Assembly: GCA_943368475.1 (NCBI GenBank)
Contig: CALRLF020000005.1
Coordinates: 40,664-104,663 of the forward strand
Source: UBA1930 sp943368475
Lineage (GTDB): Bacteria; Bacteroidota; Bacteroidia; Chitinophagales; Chitinophagaceae
DNA length: 64,000 nucleotides
Direction of reading: 5' to 3'
Shown here: positions 58,401-63,936 of the stretch, piece after piece
How the letters are laid out: each line of letters opens with the position of its first letter
Position numbering within the stretch: the stretch's first letter is position 1
Notes under the pieces: model-generated
The model's input: only the letters and a program-made list of their open reading frames with translations
What the model was told of the DNA's origin: nothing
Database searches by the model: none
Position numbers and translations under genes: made by a program

Positions 58401-59364
58401 TAACTTGTATAGCAGTAGAATTACTGGTTGCACCTCCATTAGTACAGGTAACTACACAACGATAAAACAAGGTTGTAGCGGTTTGTGTAGTTGTGTACGA
58501 AAGCACATTTGCACCTGTAATATTTGTCCAACCTGTTGTACCATTGGTAGATGATTGCCACTGATAGGTTAAACCCGACGCAAGTGTATTACCAGTTAAA
58601 CCCAATGTAAAAGGTGTACCTAAACATATGATGTTTGTAATGGTAGATGTTGCAGTGCCTGCAACAGGTGCACCAGCACATGCTGCTGCTGGTGTCCAAC
58701 TAAAAATAATATTGGGTCTTGTAGTTTGTGTACCAGTATTGGTGGTAGTTGCAGTACCACACAAATTGCCTAAATTATCAGCTCTATAACTATGAGAACC
58801 ATTAAAACTTAAACCAGTTGTCCAAGGTATTATAGGGTTTTGAGTCCATGAAGTAATCGTTGTATTTGCAGGATCTCCATTACAAACTTCTATAATAATA
58901 TTATCAGACCCATTCCAAAAAAATGGTGTAGTAAAAGTCAAGGTATTAATACCAGCTACAGCTGTATAATCAATTGGTCCAAAAACTGTAGTATTCACCG
59001 TTTCCCATGTTGTTGTACCCAATGTTGTAACTGATGAGCCTCCAATTCTAATAGTATATTGTTCAATTGCAGGAAGTGTTCCTGTATTTACGGTTATCAC
59101 ATTGTATTTAATTGAACTGATAAAACCAGGAGCGGTCATCCCTGCTGCATTCAATTCACTGGCTAAGTATAAAAACTGTGATCTACTACCTTCAAAATAA
59201 TCCTGCATTGGATTAGGGTAGGTTGTAGTTGTATTACCTGCAGTTCCTGTACCAATCACAATATCAGCTTGTGCATAAGATTTGGTAACCGTAAATAAAA
59301 GTACTGCCAATAATACAACTGTACTTTTACTAATTTCAGCAAACGCTTTCCAGCAATGTTTCAT
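49495..59364 (-). CDS. Giant mosaic T9SS adhesin (beta-helix units, IgGFc-like module, CHU_C)
   Basis: The 3289-aa protein begins with MKHCWKAFAEISKSTV, and the signal ends SYAQ. An N-terminal beta-sandwich is followed by Ig-like units (TYQWQ and YYRC patterns), then three tandem parallel beta-helix units of about 460 residues, each beginning GTYTI and ending TPDxGAYEF or similar. At about residues 2378-2941 an IgGFc-like module resembles that of the neighbouring 2119-aa protein (KRFWFAYAANQ, DVPIVAYAHGIG, YGLGSVESYGYN). A PKD domain, a fibronectin type III-like domain and a type B CHU_C sorting domain (VPNAFNPNSPNPVNR, FNQWGEKVFE) end the chain. It is presumably a surface structure or adhesin; the ligand is unknown. 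Confidence 0.88.
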   Translation of the reverse strand: MKHCWKAFAEISKSTVVLLAVLLFTVTKSYAQADIVIGTGTAGNTTTTYPNPMQDYFEGSRSQFLYLASELNAAGMTAPGFISSIKYNVITVNTGTLPAIEQYTIRIGGSSVTTLGTTTWETVNTTVFGPIDYTAVAGINTLTFTTPFFWNGSDNIIIEVCNGDPANTTITSWTQNPIIPWTTGLSFNGSHSYRADNLGNLCGTATTTNTGTQTTRPNIIFSWTPAAACAGAPVAGTATSTITNIICLGTPFTLGLTGNTLASGLTYQWQSSTNGTTGWTNITGANVLSYTTTQTATTLFYRCVVTCTNGGATSNSTAIQVNSTSGPIYMNLPYTESFETTWVDGCNTRDIPNTSWKNTPATGNNSWRRFDDGSSATWTTTNGGYTPTASVGNFSARFHSFNAPVNTTGDFDLYLNCNTSSSNKRLTFDFINTSGNDSLSILLSTNGGASFVRLDSCGIAATWTDKEIFFTSSSATTIIRFKGYSDDGTTDMGLDNIVMTNWANCSGNPITGTPTANPLNACAGQNIALNATGVDVGPGLTYQWQVSTNGGTTWTNIPGATSFSSTATQVVTSQYRLVVTCTLTGGGTSNSTAVTVTSPTLPAGTYTINKNNPTTWPGAGAASNFNSFNAAYSALACGIGNAVVFNVVPGTGPYNEQLIINGTVGGASATRTITFNGNGNTIAFSAANTNERAVIKLKNTKYFIFDSLKVDATAGTYGFGFHLINNADSNIIRKCTINSASNSTTTNFAGIAISGSDGSATGTGATLCDYNTIDKNTINGGYYGITMAATFAGGANGNNQITNNTINDFYQYGIYVAASYNTLIESNTISRPTRANVSEFNGIYFTTQSNTATISKNKITNPFGGNTASTSPFYGINFSSSSPSSGNDLVVKNNLIVGNNGNGLQYGIFNTSTSSVQYFHNTIALDSLLASTTLATRGFFQTGTASGILFYNNIISIYRGGTGTKHCIYLATGNIFSDNNDFYTTNSANNFTGYYTANRLTLLDWANATGQDLLSIAQEPVYSSPSTNNYSPSNAAVDNKGLAIGVTDDINNTVRSSTTPDLGAFEFTAPACIAPPAVGTTVITPTTICQNSNVLLNLVIGPYGASQTFQWQASATLAGTYTNVGNPKLTPDTTIISTTSLYYRCEIKCGGATVYSTPILLTVNPALPTGSYTINKALPTNWPTTTVGANFNSFNDAKASMNCGILGAVTFNVVANSGPYTEQLILDSIKGASVVNTITFNGLGNTIAFSSTNTNERAVIKLKSADHIRFDSLTIDATGPNGFGYGVQLINNADSNIVRKCTILANTTLTTANYAGIVINSTDAGPVTLGNTWCDGNRFDRNTITGGFYGVTLVGSATQLIDGNQFTNNTIKDFYTYGLYVGGTRGTLIENNLITRPTRTGLGAGYGIYLSGALNQATLISKNRITNFFGAEPANTSSVWGIFHNSVSAAAGNENVVSNNLIYKLDANGPSYGIYNVGSSNVFYLHNTIAMDNTASTSAGATVAFYQTNLASGIQFKNNIITLTKGGTGAKHGLFLATTTSTIESNYNDFFIQAAGTNNFIGRYGSTDYATLTAWTAATTDDVNSVNFNPIYSNVATGDYKPLALAVDNKGINVNITTDILNVTRSTTTPDVGAYEFAPAPCPATLVGGTASVTPSTGLCLEMPIRLDLTGNTPAGSLTFQWQHSLDGVTGWTNIGQLRFTPLFDTLTTVRRFYRCLISCGTTLTTFSSITQVNLNALLAGGTYTIDGTQPTTWPATGGTNFQTFQAAVNAILCGIQSSVVFDVKPGTYTEQIRIPYVPGTSATTTVTFKSQNGNAAAAELTFASTNAANNYTLKLDSTKYVYFRSLTLSATNTTNGRVVEFANNASYDSLTNCIIKAPVTASTSNTLAAVYANTLRGTNIVIKGNTISNGAMGVFFSGTSATNTANDHVIDSNFVTGGYLYGIYTNFTQRLKLNRNTITIPTAAAATSYGIYTTDSDSSYQVMGNKINISSVPVTVYGIYVRNSDGSLNAKGKVSNNDINATTGNTGNIYGIYITSSPYVTVANNAIAINTTGNASFGLYCDNSSNGDYYNNSVNSIATSVANNHVAYFSNTTAININVRNNIFSHKGGGRAMYIANSGNIVSNYNMLYTTGTVLVQRAAPTATTYATLAAWAGASFQDAFSMSYNPAFVSDTDLKPNLSSSEVWAIHGRGVQIDGNDRDHDNATRPTTLIAGVPDLGAYEFYPNVLPTILSAIPATPAANTEQTFYYGTDTVMKIKWAATAPPSIQIRRYSGVVPTGLAASNLDSMYFYTKVDIPGGGAYDYDAKLFYVDSWLGSIPQPGQLGLGKTTAGNTNAWVVGFTSRVDLNKRMIYQNSVNFLDRFTGLINPYAPPILPDKDSSNRGKRFWFAYAANQLAAGTTQEMVAYLSAQEAANVQVRINGTSWVRNYFVPANSVVVTENLPKAGTDNAFLNTAGLFDRGISITSDVPIVAYAHGIGSTSSGACMLMPVGVWGYEYKTLGITQVWGTGGNSFFYVIADNDNTKVEINPSVAVSNPGMAANTTTTVILNKGQVLQVIASSTTTELTGSTVKSVPNSAGKCYPIATFSGSSRTQINQPAGCSSGGDFMMQQNFPSSAWGKRYLLAPSSLSGAANTLAINIWRIAVKDPTTVVRRNGTILTGLVNNQYYQINGAIGEYIEADKPITVAQFLTGGTCGGTGVGDPEMIYISPIEQGIKKVGFYRNNRESITVNYLTMIVPTNGVGSLKITDGTGIVPPDYTFAHPQNGAASLNGVSYTVVVKRWPSAQQQVQVECDSAFTGITYGLGSVESYGYNMGTLVKNLQALGNINNTLSPTGGTTEYTCANAPFRFTMLLPVIPTSIIWRFSQVPFLTPNADVTVASPVPTGTVNVNGTVYYKFTVAQDYVFSNPGLYPVQVTYTHPTIESCDNTQTDVIYVQVIPSPGIGFNVTFNGCAGNTALFSAQSATVTGINASSWKWTFHTAATATGQNTSFTYPTAGTYPVKLSTVTADGCVGDSTKSVVVNALPVVNIVTDSVAVCSGSSVTFAVQNPVTGTTYNWYATATSSTPVFTGTTYNVPAIATTQVWFVEASTASGCVSATRKRVVAQVFGILAQPVVTVNQSLLTPTSITFEWAAVPNATGYQVSTNNGTTWSTPSSGATGLSHVVSGLTPNTSITVLVRATGTIACQQSTSDAVTGKTLLDQIYVPNAFNPNSPNPVNRILRVYGYIIQSMQFMVFNQWGEKVFETTNQTTGWDGSYKGKQQPSGVYIYVLKMTLLNGSKSEMKGSINLIR
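50540..52230 (-). repeat. IgGFc-like module shared with neighbouring gene, copy in 3289-aa protein
   Basis: This 1.7-kb coding module parallels 47480-49350. Shared landmarks in order are KRFWFAY / KEFWVGY, DVPIVAYAH, GKRYL, VV-x-RNG, SIEQ-type FYRN, and YGLGSVESY. Similarity is at protein level and moderate. Boundaries are approximate. Confidence 0.7.
52697..54145 (-). repeat. Beta-helix unit 3 (3289-aa protein)
   Basis: This unit runs from GTYTIDGTQPTTWPA to VPDLGAYEF. It is more diverged from units 1 and 2, with TLKLDSTKYVYFRSL in place of the AVIKLK block. Confidence 0.75.
54455..55855 (-). repeat. Beta-helix unit 2 (3289-aa protein)
   Basis: This unit runs from GSYTINKALPTNWP to TPDVGAYEF and is most similar to unit 1. 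It also has the Ig-like linker with FQWQ before the next unit. Confidence 0.8.
56165..57560 (-). repeat. Beta-helix unit 1 (3289-aa protein)
   Basis: A coding unit of about 1.4 kb runs from GTYTINKNNPTTWPG to TPDLGAFEF. Its first third is closely similar to unit 2 (NTITFNGLGNTIAFS versus RTITFNGNGNTIAFS; TNERAVIKLK in both). The middle has the N-x-I / NNTI beta-helix pattern. Confidence 0.8.
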
Positions 59365-59428
59365 AACACGTAAATTATAATTTTAAACAACCCTATAAAT
59401 TGAAAATCCAATAATAGCTTATTGGCTT
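59273..59428 (-). repeat. 156-bp leader / signal-peptide direct repeat, copy 1
   Basis: This block spans the upstream region and the signal-peptide codons of the 3289-aa gene. It matches 63845-64000 base for base except at two positions (59277 and 59295), giving Y/N and F/I differences in the signal peptide. Similarity stops at the predicted signal cleavage site. The right end is cut by the window in copy 2, so the repeat may be longer. Confidence 0.95.
59408..59425. promoter_or_regulatory. Palindrome upstream of the 3289-aa adhesin gene
   Basis: CCAATAATAGCTTATTGG has perfect 7-bp arms (CCAATAA/TTATTGG) around TAGC. It lies about 44-61 nt upstream of the ATG at 59364. It could be an operator for a dimeric regulator or a leader hairpin; no T-run follows on the minus strand, so a terminator is less likely. 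Confidence 0.5.
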
Positions 59429-59486
59429 ATGGAATTATACCAGAATATCAGAATTTTTTCATTCAAAGCAAGCAATCGGAAAAACG

Positions 59487-59522
59487 AATTAAGGCTGTTA
59501 AATTATGTTAACAGCCTTAATT
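59487..59522 (-). terminator. Terminator of the 1467-aa adhesin gene
   Basis: A perfect 15-bp stem (AATTAAGGCTGTTAA with TTAACAGCCTTAATT) with a 6-nt loop is followed on the minus strand by CGTTTTTCC. It lies 11 nt after the stop and separates this gene from the 3289-aa operon. Confidence 0.85.
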
Positions 59523-59532
59523 GAGCAAGTTT

Positions 59533-62500
59533 TTATTGTTTTACAAAACGAATTGGTGCTGTTGTACAACCATTTTCGCATATTAGTTTAACAAAATAAG
59601 AACCAGATGCCAATGTATTGATTGAAAGTTCAGCAATATTGTTGCCCGTTGCTATCGCTTTAATTTTTTGCAATACAACTTTTCCTGTTAAATCAGTTAC
59701 CACTAAAGTAACCTTATCATTAATTGGAGATTCTATTGCAATATTAACTGTAGCATTAGCTGGGTTTGGATAAACACTGGTAACAGTTAATTCTTTTACC
59801 TTATTTACTTTTAACAATACAATGGTTGAATAAGTGAACTTACCATCTTTATCCACTTGTTTTAAACGATAATAACTGTTTATTGCAAAGCCCTTGGCAT
59901 CATTGAAATTGTAGTTTAATGCACTACTACTGTTACCAGTTAATGATGCAGAAGCTACAAATCCAATGCTACTAAAATTAATACCATCGGTACTTCTTTC
60001 CAATTCGAAACCAGCATTATTTACTTCAGTTAAGGTTGTCCAGCTTAATTTATTTATTGAACTTGCTTTTTCTCCTTTGAAGTTAGTTAATGTAACTGGT
60101 AAAGTACCACATGCAGGGTTATTATCTACAGTAGCAACAACTGCTGTTCTTGCACTTTCACAACCAAAACCACTAAAAGGTAGTGACATGCCAAGATTTG
60201 TTGTATTCAATGTTAAGTTTACGATTTCAAAATCATCTTTTGTATCATTATCAAAACTCCCCTTTCTGGATATACTTTGAGTTCCAGCTACAGTTGTTTG
60301 ATTCACCCCATCACCTGCCCACTTAGAACCAACAGTAATTGGTGTTGTGCCAATTGTAAATGTTGCTGCTTGAATATTGGCTGATGGCCAGTTAAAAAAT
60401 ACAACATCTCTCAATACATTATTATTGTCTATTATCATTACCCATCCTGTAAAACTTGGATAAACTCCAGGGTTCCATAAAATATTACTTCCCCAATAAT
60501 TTGGACCAGCTGTTGCATCTGTATAAACTTTTGTTTCTCCAGAAACCATAGTGCCACTCAAGGCTTGAATGTTTGCATTAACCGATGTAATATCAGTATA
60601 ACTATTACTTAACGCAATTCTCCATCCTGTAAGATTTAAAGGTGCCCCTGAAACATTCTGAATTTCAAACCTATCATCTGTGCCTAAATCTATTTCAGTA
60701 ATAAGCAATGGTGAAGCATTAGTACTTCCGGGTGGAGTTGTGGTTGCCGATGCATAATAAGTAGTGGTTGAAGTTATGCTAGGGGTTGTAAATGTGTTTC
60801 CTGTGAAAAGAGGTGAGCCACCTGATGCTGCTGCATACCAATTTACATTAGCACCAGAACTTGCAGAAGCACCTAAATTTACTGTACCCGTACCACAACG
60901 AGTAGCTGGAGTTGTAGTAAGTAAAGTTGGATTTGAAAGAACCACTGTATCTTCTCCAGAGTTTACTGATGTACCTGCACAAGTAGCTACAAGCCTATAA
61001 TATTTATTTTGCAAGAGAACTGTATTAATTGTATAAGTTGAAGTTGTTGCACCTGTAATGTTACTAAAACCTGAAATACTTGTGTTACTTTCTTGCCACT
61101 GTAATCCAGTTGCTCCAGTTAAACCACTTGTGGTTAAAGTAGGTAATGTACCACCACCTGCACAGAACACAGTAGGTGATGCAGTTGGCGTACCTGCAGA
61201 TAATACCACTTTGGTTCTTGTTGCTGGTAAAATAGCATCGTTACTGGTATTTACATCACCTGTTAATACAGTTGCTGCATTAAAGGTATAAACACCTGCT
61301 GTACTCATGTTTAATGTACCTGGTAATACAACATCTAAATTTGTTTCCGATGCTAGTGTGCCTGTGTTTATTGTTGTGGTAAAGTTTTGTGTTACTGCAC
61401 CTGTTACATTAACATTTACTGTTACTGGATTGGTTACAAAATTGTGTGTAGTTGCACTAAGATTTTTAATTGTAAGTGTAATTGTTTCAGCAGTGCCATA
61501 ACAACCTGTTGCTGATACTGCTGGTGTTACTAAACCAATTGCACCAAAATTTAACCCGGCTGTAATGGTACTAAATTCATAAGCTCCAATATCTGGTGTA
61601 CTGGTACTTCTGGTAGAATCTACAATATCTTTTAATACGCCCACTGGTGTCCCTTTTGAATCTATTACACTATTGGTGGGTTTAAAATCGCCACTACCTG
61701 CATTGGCAAAAGTTGGGTCAAGTTCATAACTCAATTGATCATAAGCATTGCTATTAGATGCTTGCCATTCTGCCAATGTTGTATAACTAGTTGCTCCAAA
61801 TAATGCAATTTTATTATCAGTTCCAGCACCTGCATTCATATAAAATACATTGTTGTTACTTACAAAAGTTGTAGTAGCAGTAGCAAAATTCAGACATCTT
61901 TTTATTCCTGTTCCACTTCTGCTAACTGTTACTATATTATTGCGTACATCAATACCTGTAGCAGCTGTTGTTTGGTAAATACCATAAGCTGTACCTGTTG
62001 TAGCAACAGCATCGTTTAAAGCAATAGTATTGTGGTAAACCTGCATACTATCACCACCAGTGTTGTAAATACCATAAGAAGTGCCATTACCACCAATATT
62101 ATAAATAAGGTTGTTAAGCACTTTAGTAGGATTGGCTGTTGTTGCATCTGTACCTATATAAATGCCATAAGTGGTAGAAGTTGGAGTTGTGACAAGATCA
62201 AAAAGATTATGAATTTTATTTCTTTGTATCAATGCTCCTACTGTACCTGTTGTTACAAAAACACCTCCAGCTGTTGTACTTACAGTTCTTCCTGGTCTCC
62301 AAATATCAAGACTATCTACTATTAAACCTGTGGATTGGTAAATTGCATAAACACCATAAGTGTATGCATCTTGCAATGTTCCACCCTTAATTATATTATT
62401 TATATTTTGTGCACTAGAACCAGAATTGCCATACAAGTAATAATTGTAATAACCACCGTTAATATTATTGTTTAAAAACTGGTTATTGTTACCATTATTG

Positions 62501-63936
62501 CCCGAAGATGCAGTTCCTGTTGCAACCCCATTTAATGCAATGCCTATGAAGTTTGTAGAGGTGGATGTTAAGTTACCAATATTAATAGTACAATTGCTTA
62601 CAACATTACTATCTGCCTGAGATGTTAATACAATACCCCAAGCTGCAGTTGTTGAAGCTGTACCATCAATTATTAAATTATTGATTCTTACATAATCAGC
62701 TCCGTTTAAATGAATACCATGTCTTGTAGTTGTGCTAGCAAGTGAGCCAAAACTAAGGGTTGCTCCATTACCATTAATTGTAATGGTATTGGTAGCACTA
62801 GCACCAAATATCGATTCGATTTGAACTTGCTCATTATAAGGTCCACTACCTGATAATACATTAAACGTAACAGGACCATTAATTCCACATTTTATATAGT
62901 TGACAGCATCGGTAAATGTTTGAAAGTTTGAACCAGCAGTTGGCTGACCACTATTAATTGTAAACGTTCCAGATACTAAAGCTGGTGATGTTACTTGAAC
63001 ATTAGTTGAGTATTGCGTATTGCCACTACAAGTTACACCACAACGATAATAAGTTGTTGCAGATTGACTAGTTGTTAAGCTTGGTGATAATGCTACACTC
63101 CCAATATCAGTCCAAGGTGCTGAACCAGTTGGAGAAGATTGCCACTGATAAGTTTGACCCTGACCTGTTGAATTGCCAGTTAGATTTAATGTAAAATTTG
63201 CACCAGAACATACATTTGAGAAAGTTGATGTTGCCGTACCTGAGGTTGGTGGAGTAGTACATGCACTAGCTGGCAAATAATCTATTTTAATATTTGGGTG
63301 ATTAGCTGTAGTACTACTAAGCGTTGCAGAAAAAGCTCCTGTAGAAAGGACTGTATAATTTGTTTGATTGGCTGCATAACCAGGTTGGGTAGTAGCTGTA
63401 TTATAGTTCCAATTTATCGTTGTGGATGGAGCAACAGTTTGAGTATATTCAGAAAATATTGCAAGATTAGAACCAGTATAAGAGAAAGGTGCAATTAAAG
63501 AAAATTCTTTGTAACCAGCTGTCGTTCCTACGATGGTAGATGGATCACCATCAAAAACCAACGTAGCAGCGGAAATATCCCAAGTTAATGCAGATGTACC
63601 CCAGCTTGCTGTTGCTGTATTCATTAAATAAAGCTTCAAATTATTTCCTGCTGGAAGTGAGCCTGTTGTTGTATTTCTACTAAACTGAAGTTTGTTTATC
63701 AAACTAGTGGCAGGCATTGAACTTAACAACGGTTGACTGTAGATGTAAGCAATACGCAAATGTCTTGGGGCTGCATTAAAGGAGTAAATTGGACTATACA
63801 AATAACTACTTGTAGTTCCAGTACCTTCAATAGTTACAGTTTGGGCATTAGATTTGGTAACCGTAATTAAAAGTACTGCCAATAATACAACTGTACTTTT
63901 ACTAATTTCAGCAAACGCTTTCCAGCAATGTTTCAT
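59533..63936 (-). CDS. Large T9SS surface protein with beta-helix and type A sorting domain
   Basis: The 1467-aa protein begins MKHCWKAFAEISKSTVV with a signal ending SNAQ, almost identical to the 3289-aa protein. It has an N-terminal beta-sandwich, an Ig-like domain (TYQWQSS, YYRCGV) and one beta-helix unit. Further Ig-like domains (LQWQES, YYRLVATC) follow, then a lamin-tail-like domain at about residues 1067-1233 (ITEIDLGTDDRFEIQN, LTGWRIALSNS). The C terminus is a type A T9SS sorting domain (SVYPNPANATVNI; LASGSYFVKL). This differs from the type B domains of its two neighbours. It has its own upstream region and terminator, so it is probably a separate transcription unit. Confidence 0.88.
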   Translation of the reverse strand: MKHCWKAFAEISKSTVVLLAVLLITVTKSNAQTVTIEGTGTTSSYLYSPIYSFNAAPRHLRIAYIYSQPLLSSMPATSLINKLQFSRNTTTGSLPAGNNLKLYLMNTATASWGTSALTWDISAATLVFDGDPSTIVGTTAGYKEFSLIAPFSYTGSNLAIFSEYTQTVAPSTTINWNYNTATTQPGYAANQTNYTVLSTGAFSATLSSTTANHPNIKIDYLPASACTTPPTSGTATSTFSNVCSGANFTLNLTGNSTGQGQTYQWQSSPTGSAPWTDIGSVALSPSLTTSQSATTYYRCGVTCSGNTQYSTNVQVTSPALVSGTFTINSGQPTAGSNFQTFTDAVNYIKCGINGPVTFNVLSGSGPYNEQVQIESIFGASATNTITINGNGATLSFGSLASTTTRHGIHLNGADYVRINNLIIDGTASTTAAWGIVLTSQADSNVVSNCTINIGNLTSTSTNFIGIALNGVATGTASSGNNGNNNQFLNNNINGGYYNYYLYGNSGSSAQNINNIIKGGTLQDAYTYGVYAIYQSTGLIVDSLDIWRPGRTVSTTAGGVFVTTGTVGALIQRNKIHNLFDLVTTPTSTTYGIYIGTDATTANPTKVLNNLIYNIGGNGTSYGIYNTGGDSMQVYHNTIALNDAVATTGTAYGIYQTTAATGIDVRNNIVTVSRSGTGIKRCLNFATATTTFVSNNNVFYMNAGAGTDNKIALFGATSYTTLAEWQASNSNAYDQLSYELDPTFANAGSGDFKPTNSVIDSKGTPVGVLKDIVDSTRSTSTPDIGAYEFSTITAGLNFGAIGLVTPAVSATGCYGTAETITLTIKNLSATTHNFVTNPVTVNVNVTGAVTQNFTTTINTGTLASETNLDVVLPGTLNMSTAGVYTFNAATVLTGDVNTSNDAILPATRTKVVLSAGTPTASPTVFCAGGGTLPTLTTSGLTGATGLQWQESNTSISGFSNITGATTSTYTINTVLLQNKYYRLVATCAGTSVNSGEDTVVLSNPTLLTTTPATRCGTGTVNLGASASSGANVNWYAAASGGSPLFTGNTFTTPSITSTTTYYASATTTPPGSTNASPLLITEIDLGTDDRFEIQNVSGAPLNLTGWRIALSNSYTDITSVNANIQALSGTMVSGETKVYTDATAGPNYWGSNILWNPGVYPSFTGWVMIIDNNNVLRDVVFFNWPSANIQAATFTIGTTPITVGSKWAGDGVNQTTVAGTQSISRKGSFDNDTKDDFEIVNLTLNTTNLGMSLPFSGFGCESARTAVVATVDNNPACGTLPVTLTNFKGEKASSINKLSWTTLTEVNNAGFELERSTDGINFSSIGFVASASLTGNSSSALNYNFNDAKGFAINSYYRLKQVDKDGKFTYSTIVLLKVNKVKELTVTSVYPNPANATVNIAIESPINDKVTLVVTDLTGKVVLQKIKAIATGNNIAELSINTLASGSYFVKLICENGCTTAPIRFVKQ
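61574..62965 (-). repeat. Beta-helix unit in the 1467-aa protein
   Basis: This unit runs from GTFTINSGQPTAGS to TPDIGAYEF. It shares the leading FQTFTDAVNYI / CGI-x-G-x-V-x-FNV block and the ADSNxV core with the units in the 3289-aa protein. Confidence 0.75.

Noticed and set aside
59487..59522. A 15-bp perfect inverted repeat considered as a possible recombinase or operator site.
   Set aside because: Its position just after the stop codon of the 1467-aa gene, with a T-run on the minus strand, is explained by a transcription terminator.
43092..63936. CRISPR-like or DNA-level tandem repeat arrays in the adhesin genes.
   Set aside because: The repeats are protein-level domain repeats with diverged codons, unit sizes of hundreds of bases and no short spacer pattern. 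No CRISPR array or cas gene was found in the window.
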